In this document: positions 1 through 6,450 of the stretch, piece after piece | How the letters are laid out: every line of letters starts with the position of its first letter | Position numbering within the stretch: the stretch's first letter is position 1 | Assembly (NCBI GenBank): GCA_021793495.1 | Contig: JAJYSQ010000090.1 | Span: 1 to 6,828, forward strand | DNA: 6,828 nt | Direction: 5' to 3' | From: Actinomycetes bacterium | GTDB taxonomy: Bacteria > Actinomycetota > Actinomycetes > JAJYSQ01 | Translations under genes and position numbers: made by a program | Notes under the pieces: model-generated | What the model saw: the letters and a program-made list of their open reading frames with translations, nothing else | What the model was told of the DNA's origin: nothing | Databases searched by the model: none

Positions 1-1
1 C

Positions 2-853
2 CTCGCCGGCCCGGCCCCCGGTGGCCGGCCACCGGGCTCTGACGTCCCTGCGTACCGCGTCCGGGGATCCGGGCCTGCGCTGACTCTCGCCCTGCACGGG
101 TTGGGCGGCTCGATGGAGACCGTGCGACCTTTCCTGACCGGCGTCGGCGGCACCCGGGTGGTGCTCGACCTGCCGGCCCACGGCCGCACCCCGGCCCCGA
201 GCGACCCCGTGGAGCTGACCTACCCGGGGCTCGTCGCCGCGGTCGACCGGGTGTTGGCAGCGGTGGCCGCACCCGGCGTGCGGCCGCGCGCCCTCGGGGT
301 CTCGTTGGGTGCCGGGGTGCTGCTGGCCGGCCTGGCCCAGCGGCCCGACCGGTACGCCCAGGTGGTGCTCGTCCTGCCGGCGGACCTCGCGGGCACCCAT
401 CCGCCCACGGTGCAGGCGCACTTCGCCGCGATGGCCCGGTGCGTGCAAGACGGCGACCGGGACGGGTTGGTCGGGCTGCTCACCGAGGAGCTGCCCGCGG
501 CCCTCCGGTCCCACGCGGAGGCCACGGCGTGGGTCGCTCAGCGAGCCGTCGAGATGCTCGCCAGCGACGTGGCCTGGGCTCTGCGCCTCCTGCCTGCCCA
601 GGCGTCGGTGCCCGACCCGTCTCTGCTGTCCCGGGTGACCGTGCCGGTGCTGCTGCTCGCCGCCGAGGACGACCCGATGCACCCGGTCGGAGCGGCCCGA
701 CGGCTGTCCCAGCTGCTGCCCGCCGCCCGGCTGGAGGTGCTGGGGCCCGGGGGCCTGCTCTGGGCGCACCGCCGGCAGGTGCGTGAGCTCATCGCCGGCT
801 TCCTGAGCCAGCCGACGGCGGCCCACGCGGGCCCCCGTAGGCTCGGGCCATGA
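2..853 (+). CDS. alpha/beta-fold hydrolase, 5'-partial
   Basis: The reading frame is open from base 2 with no ATG, GTG or TTG before the TTG at 101. Residues encoded upstream of 101 (ending PALTLALHGLGGS) already form the first strand and the HG oxyanion-hole motif of an alpha/beta hydrolase, so the true start lies outside the window and 101 is not the start. The nucleophile elbow is GVSLG, with Ser at 302-304. A candidate acid is one of the Asp codons at 668-673 in AAEDDPMHP. The usual catalytic His is not where expected: the C-terminal motif reads GPGGLLWAHRRQV, lacking the GxGH or GGH pattern, and the only nearby His is at 767-769, about five residues late. The substrate cannot be inferred. 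The stop overlaps the next gene's ATG by four bases (ATGA, 850-853), which suggests translational coupling. The fold assignment is firm; activity is uncertain. Confidence 0.85.
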   Translation, partial: LAGPAPGGRPPGSDVPAYRVRGSGPALTLALHGLGGSMETVRPFLTGVGGTRVVLDLPAHGRTPAPSDPVELTYPGLVAAVDRVLAAVAAPGVRPRALGVSLGAGVLLAGLAQRPDRYAQVVLVLPADLAGTHPPTVQAHFAAMARCVQDGDRDGLVGLLTEELPAALRSHAEATAWVAQRAVEMLASDVAWALRLLPAQASVPDPSLLSRVTVPVLLLAAEDDPMHPVGAARRLSQLLPAARLEVLGPGGLLWAHRRQVRELIAGFLSQPTAAHAGPRRLGP

Positions 854-1596
854 GCTCGCCCGACCCGTCGACCCGGTACGGCCGCACCCAGCGGTTGGAG
901 CTCTCCGACGCGACGGTGCGCGGCTGGACGGCGTCGGTGCTCGACGCGTCCCCGGACGGGATCGTGCTCGACCGCTCGGCGTTCTACCCGGGCGGCGGTG
1001 GCCAGCCTCCCGATCAGGGTGTGCTCCTGTGGGGCGGAGTCACCACCCGGATCGTCGGGATCCGCAAGGCCGACGACCTCTACCTGATCCCCGCGGAGGG
1101 TGATCCTCTGCCGGTGGCGGGCACCGCGGTCCGTGGCGCGTTGGACGATCAGCGGCGCTCCGCGCTGATGCGGACCCACTCCGCGCTGCACCTGGTCTCC
1201 GGGGTGGTGTTCCGTGACTTCGGCGCCCTGGTCACGGGGGGAGGCATGGAACCGCTCGTGGCCCGCTTGGACTTCGGTCTGCCCGAGCTGCCTGACGGGT
1301 TTGCCGAGCGGCTGGCCGCGGCGGCCGCCGTCGAGGTGGCCGCCGATCGGGCCATCCGGGTCGAGACCCTCCCGCGCGAGCAGGCTCTGGCGATCCCGGA
1401 CATCATCCGTACGGCAACCAACCTGCTGCCCGACGACCTCGAGGTCGTGCGCATCGTCGACATCGTCGGCCTGGACACCCAGGCCGACGGGGGGACCCAT
1501 GTCGCCTCGACCGCGGCGATCGGGGGCATCGAGGTGGTGAAGGTGGAGAGCAAGGGCAAGGGGTTCCGCCGGGTGCGGATCCGGCTGCGGGACTGA
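850..1596 (+). CDS. AlaX-type alanyl-tRNA editing protein (Ser/Gly-tRNA(Ala) deacylase family)
   Basis: This 248-residue protein resembles the stand-alone editing domain related to the C-terminal editing region of alanyl-tRNA synthetase. Members of the family hydrolyse Ser-tRNA(Ala) or Gly-tRNA(Ala) in the cytoplasm and so protect translational fidelity. Visible hallmarks are the glycine-rich motif [13 protein letters not shown] near residues 45-57, the zinc-binding HxxxH (H110, H114, in RTHSALH) and the second metal motif around residues 213-217, which reads DGGTH. The latter keeps His217 but has Asp213 where the textbook motif has Cys (CGGTH). The glycine-rich motif and the length fit the medium AlaX class better than the short one. 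The ATG overlaps the hydrolase stop (ATGA) and has no strong Shine-Dalgarno, so it is probably translated by coupling. Family membership is clear; the exact tRNA substrate is inferred. Confidence 0.88.
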   Translation: MSSPDPSTRYGRTQRLELSDATVRGWTASVLDASPDGIVLDRSAFYPGGGGQPPDQGVLLWGGVTTRIVGIRKADDLYLIPAEGDPLPVAGTAVRGALDDQRRSALMRTHSALHLVSGVVFRDFGALVTGGGMEPLVARLDFGLPELPDGFAERLAAAAAVEVAADRAIRVETLPREQALAIPDIIRTATNLLPDDLEVVRIVDIVGLDTQADGGTHVASTAAIGGIEVVKVESKGKGFRRVRIRLRD

Positions 1597-1730
1597 CGCA
1601 GGACTGGCTGCAGGCGGGCCGGAGTGCTCACGGTCGTGATGCCCGCGGTGGGGGAATCGGAGAGGATCGGGACCTGTTGGGCCCAGGTGGTGAGGGCTGG
1701 TGGGTACGTGCGCAGAGGAGGCGAGCGCGG
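1597..1730 (+). other. Intergenic gap before mshA with a 36-codon open frame
   Basis: No convincing -35/-10 pair or T-tailed terminator is visible in these 134 bases; the only TA-like hexamer, TACGTG at 1705-1710, lacks the final T. A short frame runs from GTG 1624 to TGA 1732-1734 and overlaps the mshA ATG as ATGA. It is in frame with the AlaX-type gene after that gene's stop. Its beginning, [16 protein letters not shown], faintly resembles the N-terminus of family-2 glycosyltransferases, and the rest does not. It may be a leader ORF coupled to mshA, a remnant, or chance. No good ribosome site precedes it: GGAG at 1621-1624 overlaps the first GTG and sits 11 nt before the alternative GTG 1636. 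Confidence 0.2.
1716..1721 (+). promoter_or_regulatory. Shine-Dalgarno of mshA (AGGAGG)
   Basis: A perfect AGGAGG lies nine bases before the ATG at 1731. It fixes that ATG as the mshA start in preference to the in-frame TTG at 1677, which has no comparable site and would add 18 residues (rich in Gly, Trp and Arg) not expected of the enzyme. Confidence 0.85.
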
Positions 1731-3038
1731 ATGACTGTGCTTGCCGTGCGCCGACGGCTGCCCCGCCGGGTTGCCATGCTCTCGGTGCACACCTCGCCCC
1801 TGGACCAACCAGGCACGGGGGACGCCGGGGGGATGAACGTGTACATCGTGGAGCTCGCCGCGCGGCTGGCCACGATGGGCATCGAGGTGGAGATCTTCAC
1901 TCGGGCCACCGGCCGCGACCTGCCGCCGAGCGTGGCCTTGTCCGACGGCGTGACCGTCCGCCATGTCACCGCCGGACCGCTGCAGGGGTTGGCGAAGGAG
2001 GACCTGCCCAGCCAGCTGTGCGGATTCACCGCCGGGGTGCTGCGCGCCGAGGCGTCACGCCAAGCCGGATGGTTCGACCTGGTGCACTCCCACTACTGGT
2101 TGTCAGGCCAGGTGGGCTGGGTGACCTCGGAGCGGTGGGGGGTGCCGTTGGTGCACACGATGCACACCATGGCTCGGGTGAAGAACCTCGCGCTGGCCGA
2201 CGGGGCACCGGCAGAGCCGACGGCCCGCGAGCTGGGCGAGGCTCAGATCGTGGAGGTGGCCGACCGGCTGATTGCCAACACCGAGGACGAAGCTGCCGCG
2301 TTGGTGGAGCTGTACGACGCGAAGGCCGACCAGGTGCAGGTCGTCCCCCCGGGGGTGGACCTGTCCGCCTTCGCGGCCGGGGACTCCTCGGCGGCTCGGC
2401 GTCGGCTGGGACTGGCACCCGACGCCGACGTGCTGTTGTTCGTCGGACGCATCCAACCGCTGAAGGCGCCGGACCTGCTGATCCGAGCCGCCGCGGCCAT
2501 GGTCGGCGCGGACCCACGGCTGCGCGAGCGGCTCGTGGTGGCCGTCGTGGGAGGGCCCAGCGGTAGCGGCTCCTGGCTGTCCGGGGGCTCGTTGAGCCGC
2601 CTGGCCGGCGAGCTCGGGATCGGTGAGCTGGTGCGGGTGCTCCCACCGGTGGGCCGTGACCAGCTGGTCGACTGGTACCGCGCCGCCGACCTGGCTTGCA
2701 TGCCGTCCTACAGCGAGTCCTTCGGGCTGGTCGCCCTGGAGGCTCAGGCGTGCGGAACCCCGGTGGTGGCGGCCGCTGTCGGCGGGCTGCGCACCGCGGT
2801 CGCTCACGGACGGTCCGGGATCCTGGTGGACGGGCACGACCCGCAGGCGTATGCCCGGGTGCTGTCTGACCTGCTCGCGGACCGGGCCAGACGCCAGGTG
2901 CTGTCCGTCGGTGCTCGGGCGCACGCGTCCTGCTTCGGCTGGTCGGCCACCGCCGCTGGCGTGCTGGACGTCTACTGCGAGGCGTTGGACGCCCTGGCTC
3001 AGCCCGACCGGGACCGTCGCGTCGCCGGCCGGTTCTGA
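1731..3038 (+). CDS. mshA: D-inositol-3-phosphate glycosyltransferase MshA
   Basis: MshA transfers GlcNAc from UDP-GlcNAc to 1D-myo-inositol 3-phosphate, the first committed step of mycothiol biosynthesis in the cytoplasm. The 435-residue product is a GT-B fold, GT4-family retaining glycosyltransferase. The N-terminal domain has the highly characteristic [19 protein letters not shown] (residues 20-38), then VHSHYWLSG (118-126) and a [11 protein letters not shown] segment. The C-terminal donor domain has [19 protein letters not shown] with the phosphate-binding Arg240 and Lys245, and [20 protein letters not shown] carrying the E-x7-E pair E329/E337. These match MshA rather than a generic GT4 enzyme. 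The mycobacterial protein has a longer N-terminal tail, absent here. The start is set by AGGAGG at 1716-1721. A YbjN-domain gene begins two bases after the stop, as in the equivalent mycobacterial neighbourhood, which supports co-transcription. Confidence 0.96.
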   Translation: MTVLAVRRRLPRRVAMLSVHTSPLDQPGTGDAGGMNVYIVELAARLATMGIEVEIFTRATGRDLPPSVALSDGVTVRHVTAGPLQGLAKEDLPSQLCGFTAGVLRAEASRQAGWFDLVHSHYWLSGQVGWVTSERWGVPLVHTMHTMARVKNLALADGAPAEPTARELGEAQIVEVADRLIANTEDEAAALVELYDAKADQVQVVPPGVDLSAFAAGDSSAARRRLGLAPDADVLLFVGRIQPLKAPDLLIRAAAAMVGADPRLRERLVVAVVGGPSGSGSWLSGGSLSRLAGELGIGELVRVLPPVGRDQLVDWYRAADLACMPSYSESFGLVALEAQACGTPVVAAAVGGLRTAVAHGRSGILVDGHDPQAYARVLSDLLADRARRQVLSVGARAHASCFGWSATAAGVLDVYCEALDALAQPDRDRRVAGRF

Positions 3039-3040
3039 GG

Positions 3041-3589
3041 GTGGTGCAGCCCGCGGGCGTCTCTGCCGGGGCCACGGGCCCGGTCTCCGCGGCGGCCCTG
3101 GTCCATCAGGCGTTGGTCGCTGCCGGTGTCGCGTTCGAACAGCCGGGGCCGGGGCGTTTCGTGGTCACCCTGCCCGGTGAGCAGAAGCTCGCCACCGCTG
3201 CCTCACTGGTCGTCGGTGATTACAGCCTGTCGGTGAACGCCTTCGTGGCCCGCTGCCCGGAGGAGAACGCCGAAGGTGTCTACCGCTGGCTGCTGGGACA
3301 GAACCGACGGGCTCGCGGGGCGTACTTCGCGGTCGACCACCTCGGGGACATCTACCTGGTGGCTCGGATCCCGCTGGCCGGCGTCGGGTCCGACGAGCTC
3401 GACCGGCTGCTCGGCGCCGTGCTCGAGGCCGCGGACTCCGGGTTCCCACGCATTCTCGAGATGGGGTTCGCCTCGGTCATCCGGCGCGAATGGGCCTGGC
3501 GGGTGGCTCGGGGAGAGCCGACGGCGAACCTGGCCCCCTTCGAGCACCTGGTGACCGGTCTGGCAGGCTCGGAGCATGAGTCACACTGA
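3041..3589 (+). CDS. YbjN domain-containing protein (Rv0487-like)
   Basis: This 182-residue protein has no signal peptide or membrane segment. The core (about residues 25-165) carries segments typical of the actinobacterial YbjN-domain protein encoded beside msh[21 protein letters not shown], a [20 protein letters not shown] stretch, [12 protein letters not shown], and [12 protein letters not shown] near the C-terminus. The fold is similar to type III secretion chaperone-like domains. The biochemical role is unknown, and I do not assign one beyond its conserved position between mshA and gpm. Start choice: GTG 3041, two bases after the mshA TGA; GTG 3044 is equally possible. GAGG at 3037-3040 is too close for a standard Shine-Dalgarno, so coupling to mshA termination is likely. 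The 3' end overlaps the gpm start by 14 bases. Confidence 0.88.
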   Translation: MVQPAGVSAGATGPVSAAALVHQALVAAGVAFEQPGPGRFVVTLPGEQKLATAASLVVGDYSLSVNAFVARCPEENAEGVYRWLLGQNRRARGAYFAVDHLGDIYLVARIPLAGVGSDELDRLLGAVLEAADSGFPRILEMGFASVIRREWAWRVARGEPTANLAPFEHLVTGLAGSEHESH

Positions 3590-4334
3590 CGCCACCCTGG
3601 TCCTGCTCCGCCACGGCGAGAGCGAGTGGAACGCGACGAACCGCTTCACCGGCTGGGTGGACGTACCGCTGTCCGAGCGAGGCGAGGCCGAGGCCGAGCG
3701 GGCCGCCACCCTGCTGTCCGACGAGGGTCTGCTCCCGGATCTCGTGCACACCTCCGTGCTTCGCCGAGCCATCCGGACCGCGGAGATCACCCTGCGCGGT
3801 GTCGGGCGCAGCTGGATCCCGGTACGCCGGTCCTGGCGGCTCAACGAGCGGCACTACGGGGCGCTGCAGGGCAAGGACAAGGCGGCCACCCTCGCCACGT
3901 ACGGCGAGGAGCAGTTCATGACCTGGCGGCGCTCCTACGATGTGCCGCCGCCGCCGATCGCCGTGGACGACGAGTACTCGCAGCACGACGACCCGCGGTA
4001 CGCCGCGTTGCCCCCGGAGGCCCGCCCGCGCACCGAGTGCCTGGCCGATGTCGGGGCTCGGCTGCTGCCCTACTGGTACGACGCGGTCGTGCCTGACCTT
4101 CGGACCGCTGGCGTGGTGCTGCTGGTCGCCCACGGCAACTCGATCCGCGCCCTGGTCAAGCATCTGGACGCCATCACCGACCAGGAGATCGTGGGCCTGA
4201 ACATCCCGACCGGGATCCCGTTGGTGTACCGCCTCGACGAGCAGATGCGTCCACGGGAGCCACGAGGCCGGTACCTGGACCCGCAGGCCGCGGCGGCGGC
4301 GGTCGAGGCGGTACGCAACCAGGGTCGCGCCTGA
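3576..4334 (+). CDS. gpmA: 2,3-bisphosphoglycerate-dependent phosphoglycerate mutase
   Basis: Interconverts 3-phosphoglycerate and 2-phosphoglycerate in glycolysis and gluconeogenesis through a phosphohistidine intermediate. The 252-residue length is normal for the cofactor-dependent (dPGM) family. The catalytic signature [10 protein letters not shown] places the phosphorylated His at residue 13. [15 protein letters not shown] follows. The acid/base Glu is E91 in [14 protein letters not shown], and the second active-site His is H186 in [10 protein letters not shown]. The C-terminal [13 protein letters not shown] segment is also typical. All expected catalytic residues are present. The ATG at 3576 lies inside the end of the YbjN gene (14-base overlap) with GGAG just upstream at 3571-3574, closer than usual, so translational coupling is likely. 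The gene converges on phoU, with 46 bases between the two stops. Confidence 0.96.
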   Translation: MSHTDATLVLLRHGESEWNATNRFTGWVDVPLSERGEAEAERAATLLSDEGLLPDLVHTSVLRRAIRTAEITLRGVGRSWIPVRRSWRLNERHYGALQGKDKAATLATYGEEQFMTWRRSYDVPPPPIAVDDEYSQHDDPRYAALPPEARPRTECLADVGARLLPYWYDAVVPDLRTAGVVLLVAHGNSIRALVKHLDAITDQEIVGLNIPTGIPLVYRLDEQMRPREPRGRYLDPQAAAAAVEAVRNQGRA

Positions 4335-4346
4335 TCGCGCCCCGTC

Positions 4347-4369
4347 ACCGGACGCCGGTCCTGCGGGAC
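4347..4369. terminator. Weak GC hairpins between convergent gpmA and phoU
   Basis: Two small overlapping hairpins are possible: ACCGG-ACG-CCGGT (4347-4359) and GTCC-TGCG-GGAC (4358-4369). There is no T-run on either strand and both stems are short, so termination here is inferred mainly from the convergent gene arrangement. Confidence 0.2.
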
Positions 4370-4380
4370 GAACCCCAGCA

Positions 4381-5043
4381 TCAGTGCCGGCCGCCGGGGT
4401 TGACGACCATCTCGCCGGTCACGACGAAGATGACCTGTTGGGCGACGGAGACCGCGTGGTCGGCATACCGCTCGAAGAACCGGCTCAGCAGCGTCACGTC
4501 GATCGCTGCCTCGACGCCGTGCGGCCAGCCGGGATCGAGCATGACCGCGAACAGCCGTCGGTGCAGCTGGTCCATCTCGTCGTCGTCGTGGCGCACCTCG
4601 GCTGCGGCGTGCACATCGCGGGTGGCGATCGTGGTGCCGACCTTCTCCACGATCCGCTGCGCGACCTGGCCCATCCGCAGGATCAGCTCGCGGACCTCCG
4701 GGTAGGCCGCGGACTCCGGGTAGCGCAGCCGGGCGGTCTTGGCCACGTGTGCTGCCAGGTCGCCCATCCGCTCCAGGTGGTCGTTCATGGTCAACGCCGC
4801 GATGATCGTCCGCAGGTCGCTGGCCACCGGTTGCTGGCGGGCCAGCAGCTCGACCGCCCGGTCCCCCAGCTCGCGGGAGCGCATGTTGAGCAGCTCGTCG
4901 CTGGCGATCACCGACTCGGCGAGGGTGAGGTCGGCATCGAGCAGGGCCGTGGTCGCCCGGTTCAGTGCCGAGCCGGCCAGGTGGGTCATCTCGACCAGCA
5001 GCTCGCCGAGGTAGTCCAGCTCCTCGTGGTACTGGGCGCGCAT
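4381..5043 (-). CDS. phoU: Phosphate transport system regulatory protein PhoU
   Basis: PhoU is a cytoplasmic metal-binding protein that links the Pst phosphate transporter to the phosphate-sensing histidine kinase and damps the Pho response when phosphate is plentiful. The 220-residue product shows the two-repeat, all-helical PhoU pattern. Each repeat carries an E-x3-D metal/signature motif: HLERMGDLAAHVAK (E91, D95) and FFERYADHAVSVAQQV (E191, D195). The RELGDRAVELLARQQPVASD segment before the first motif is also typical. The ATG at 5043 is chosen because GAGGAG sits seven to eight bases upstream and the protein then begins MRAQYHEELDYL, a usual PhoU N-terminus; the longer frame starting at 5112 adds 23 unlike residues. 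It is divergent from the kinase gene and probably shares its control region, including a PHO-box-like repeat. Confidence 0.95.
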   Translation of the reverse strand: MRAQYHEELDYLGELLVEMTHLAGSALNRATTALLDADLTLAESVIASDELLNMRSRELGDRAVELLARQQPVASDLRTIIAALTMNDHLERMGDLAAHVAKTARLRYPESAAYPEVRELILRMGQVAQRIVEKVGTTIATRDVHAAAEVRHDDDEMDQLHRRLFAVMLDPGWPHGVEAAIDVTLLSRFFERYADHAVSVAQQVIFVVTGEMVVNPGGRH

Positions 5044-5050
5044 CTGCCAT

Positions 5051-5056
5051 CTCCTC
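5051..5056 (-). promoter_or_regulatory. Shine-Dalgarno of phoU (GAGGAG)
   Basis: On the minus strand GAGGAG precedes the ATG at 5043-5041 by seven bases. This decides the phoU start against the upstream in-frame ATG at 5112, which would give a 243-residue product. Confidence 0.8.
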
Positions 5057-5140
5057 GTCGGTGTGCCGGGCACCGCTCGGCGGGCGGTGTGACCGGGGCT
5101 TGCCGCGATCATCGGCAGGGTTCCCGCCCACGCCGCCCCC

Positions 5141-5173
5141 GCCGGGTGAACGCTGGCGGGCGACCCGGTGAAC
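5141..5173 (-). promoter_or_regulatory. Candidate PHO box (PhoP/RegX3 operator)
   Basis: Read on the minus strand, three consecutive 11-bp units are GTTCACCGGGT, CGCCCGCCAGC and GTTCACCCGGC. The outer two are exact GTTCACC heptamers 22 bp apart (plus-strand GGTGAAC at 5167-5173 and 5145-5151). GTTCACC repeated with 11-bp periodicity is the established PhoP operator of Streptomyces. The middle unit is degenerate, with about two of seven matches. The position between phoU and the kinase gene is that of the known autoregulatory Pho operator in Streptomyces. The orientation points towards phoU, 98 bases from its start. No good phoU -10 is visible; GATGAT at 5113-5108 is the nearest candidate. The repeat is seen; binding is inferred. 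Confidence 0.7.
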
Positions 5174-5234
5174 TCTTGCCGACGGGACCGTCCCCGCCTC
5201 GTGCGTCCCTGCGAGCGTACCTGCTTCAGGACCG

Positions 5235-5240
5235 TACGAT
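5235..5240 (+). promoter_or_regulatory. Candidate -10 element (TACGAT) for a leaderless kinase transcript
   Basis: TACGAT fits the actinobacterial -10 consensus TANNNT. Seven bases separate it from the GTG at 5248, so transcription would begin at or next to that codon and give a leaderless mRNA, a common arrangement in actinomycetes. No recognisable -35 lies 16-18 bases upstream, as is usual for activator-dependent promoters; the PHO box ends about 60 bases upstream. Confidence 0.5.
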
Positions 5241-5247
5241 CCGGGGT

Positions 5248-6450
5248 GTGGAAGCCGGCGTGCCGACCCTGTCCGCGGCAGATGCCGTGGGACGGCGAGC
5301 TGACCCTGCCACCACCGGACCCGCCGCCCGGGTGCCACCGGGCCTACCCCCCGGGGTAGGAGAGGTGCTGGCGGCCCTGCGCGGGATCTCGGTCGTGGTC
5401 GATGCCGCCGACCGAGTGGTGCATGCGAGCGACAGCGCGCGAGAGATGGGCCTGGTCCGTTCAGGGCGGGTCGCGCCGATGGGCCTGTTGGCCGCCGTCC
5501 GTGAGGCCCGGACCCACCCGGAGCGCCGGGAGAGGGAGCTGTTCCTGCCCCGGTCGAGCCTCGGGATCGGCACTCGAGCGGTCCTGGTCAGGGTGGTGCC
5601 GCTGCCCGAGGAGCGCTGGCTGATGCTCGTCGAGGACCGGACCGAGACTCGCCGGGTCGAGGAGATCCGCCGGGACTTCGTGGCCAACGTCAGCCACGAG
5701 CTGAAGACCCCGATCGGTGCGATGGCGTTGCTGGCCGAGGCCCTGTTGGATGCCGCCGACGACCCGGAGGCGGTGCGCCGGTTCGCCGGGCACATCCAGC
5801 AGGAGTCCGGCCGGTTGTCGGACCTGGTCCACGAGATCATCGAGCTCTCCCGGCTGCAGGGCGAGGACTCGTTGCACCGAGCGGTGCGCGTCGAGCTCGA
5901 CGACCTGGTGGCCGAGGCCGTGGACGTCAGCCGCGCATCAGCGGCAGCCGTGAACATCGAGCTGGTCCACGGCGGCCGTCCCGGGCTGGCGGTCCGCGGC
6001 GACCGCCGGCAGCTGGTGATGGCGCTACGCAACCTGATCGACAACGCGATCCACTACAGCCCGGCACACACGCGGGTTGCCGTCGGTGTGCGTCGGGCCG
6101 GGGCGGTCGCCGAGATCGCGGTGACCGACCAGGGCATCGGCATCCCCGCCACGGACCTGGGTCGGATCTTCGAACGGTTCTACCGGGTGGACCCGGCTCG
6201 GTCCCGGGCCACCGGGGGCACCGGGCTCGGTCTGTCCATCGTCAAGCACGTCGCGGCCAACCACGGCGGCGAGGTCACCGTGTGGAGCGTGGAAGGCGCC
6301 GGCTCCACCTTCACCCTGCGACTGCCGGTGGACCCCGCGTCCGGTCCGACCGCCATCGGACGCTGGCCGATCGTTGCGCACGCAACGTCGTACCCGCTCA
6401 CGACCGGTGCTTGGCCGGTCGATCAGCGCGAGGAGGGAGCGGACCGGTGA
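5248..6450 (+). CDS. senX3: SenX3/PhoR-like sensor histidine kinase, apparently without a membrane segment
   Basis: Sensor kinase expected to autophosphorylate and pass phosphate to the regulator encoded next, with PhoU as likely negative partner. From GTG 5248 the product is 400 residues. A PAS-like region (about 40-140) starts near LPPGVGEVLAALRG. The H-box is DFVANVSHELKTPIGAM with phospho-acceptor His150. The ATPase domain has the N-box NLIDNAIHYSP (N262, N266), G1 box DQGIGIP (294-300), F-box IFERFYR and G2 box GGTGLGLSIVKHVAANHGG. This is very close to SenX3. Mycobacterial SenX3 has N-terminal membrane helices; here the roughly 40 residues before the PAS-like region are polar and Ala/Pro/Gly-rich, and no frame upstream encodes a hydrophobic helix. 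The start is chosen for the TACGAT seven bases upstream; GTG 5260 and 5287 are alternatives. The frame stays open far upstream over antisense phoU, which is not coding. Confidence 0.9.
   Translation: MEAGVPTLSAADAVGRRADPATTGPAARVPPGLPPGVGEVLAALRGISVVVDAADRVVHASDSAREMGLVRSGRVAPMGLLAAVREARTHPERRERELFLPRSSLGIGTRAVLVRVVPLPEERWLMLVEDRTETRRVEEIRRDFVANVSHELKTPIGAMALLAEALLDAADDPEAVRRFAGHIQQESGRLSDLVHEIIELSRLQGEDSLHRAVRVELDDLVAEAVDVSRASAAAVNIELVHGGRPGLAVRGDRRQLVMALRNLIDNAIHYSPAHTRVAVGVRRAGAVAEIAVTDQGIGIPATDLGRIFERFYRVDPARSRATGGTGLGLSIVKHVAANHGGEVTVWSVEGAGSTFTLRLPVDPASGPTAIGRWPIVAHATSYPLTTGAWPVDQREEGADR
6431..6436 (+). promoter_or_regulatory. Shine-Dalgarno of the response regulator (AGGAGG)
   Basis: A perfect AGGAGG inside the end of the kinase gene lies ten bases before the GTG at 6447, and supports that GTG over the in-frame upstream start at 6282, which lies within kinase sequence. 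Confidence 0.8.

Noticed and set aside
101..103. TTG 101 as the start of the hydrolase
   Set aside because: The codons just upstream already encode the first beta strand and the HG of the oxyanion motif in the same frame, so the gene begins before the window.
1672..1688. Hairpin ACCTG-loop-CAGGT upstream of mshA as a terminator or attenuator
   Set aside because: The stem is only 5 bp, with no T-run and no pairing partner for an alternative structure. It is expected by chance in GC-rich DNA.
1677..1730. TTG 1677 as the mshA start
   Set aside because: It has no ribosome site, and it adds 18 residues unlike MshA. ATG 1731 has a perfect AGGAGG nine bases upstream.
4384..5247. Upstream extension of the kinase frame, continuous with it and starting at ATG 4384
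   Set aside because: It runs antisense through the whole of phoU, whose motifs, start and ribosome site are clear. The translation is low-complexity with no domain, and long open antisense frames are expected at this GC content.
4070..5338. A 422-codon minus-strand frame overlapping phoU, the control region and the start of the kinase gene
   Set aside because: It is in a different frame from phoU, its translation is Arg/Pro/Gly-rich and domain-free, and it would cover the PHO box. It is a codon-bias shadow.
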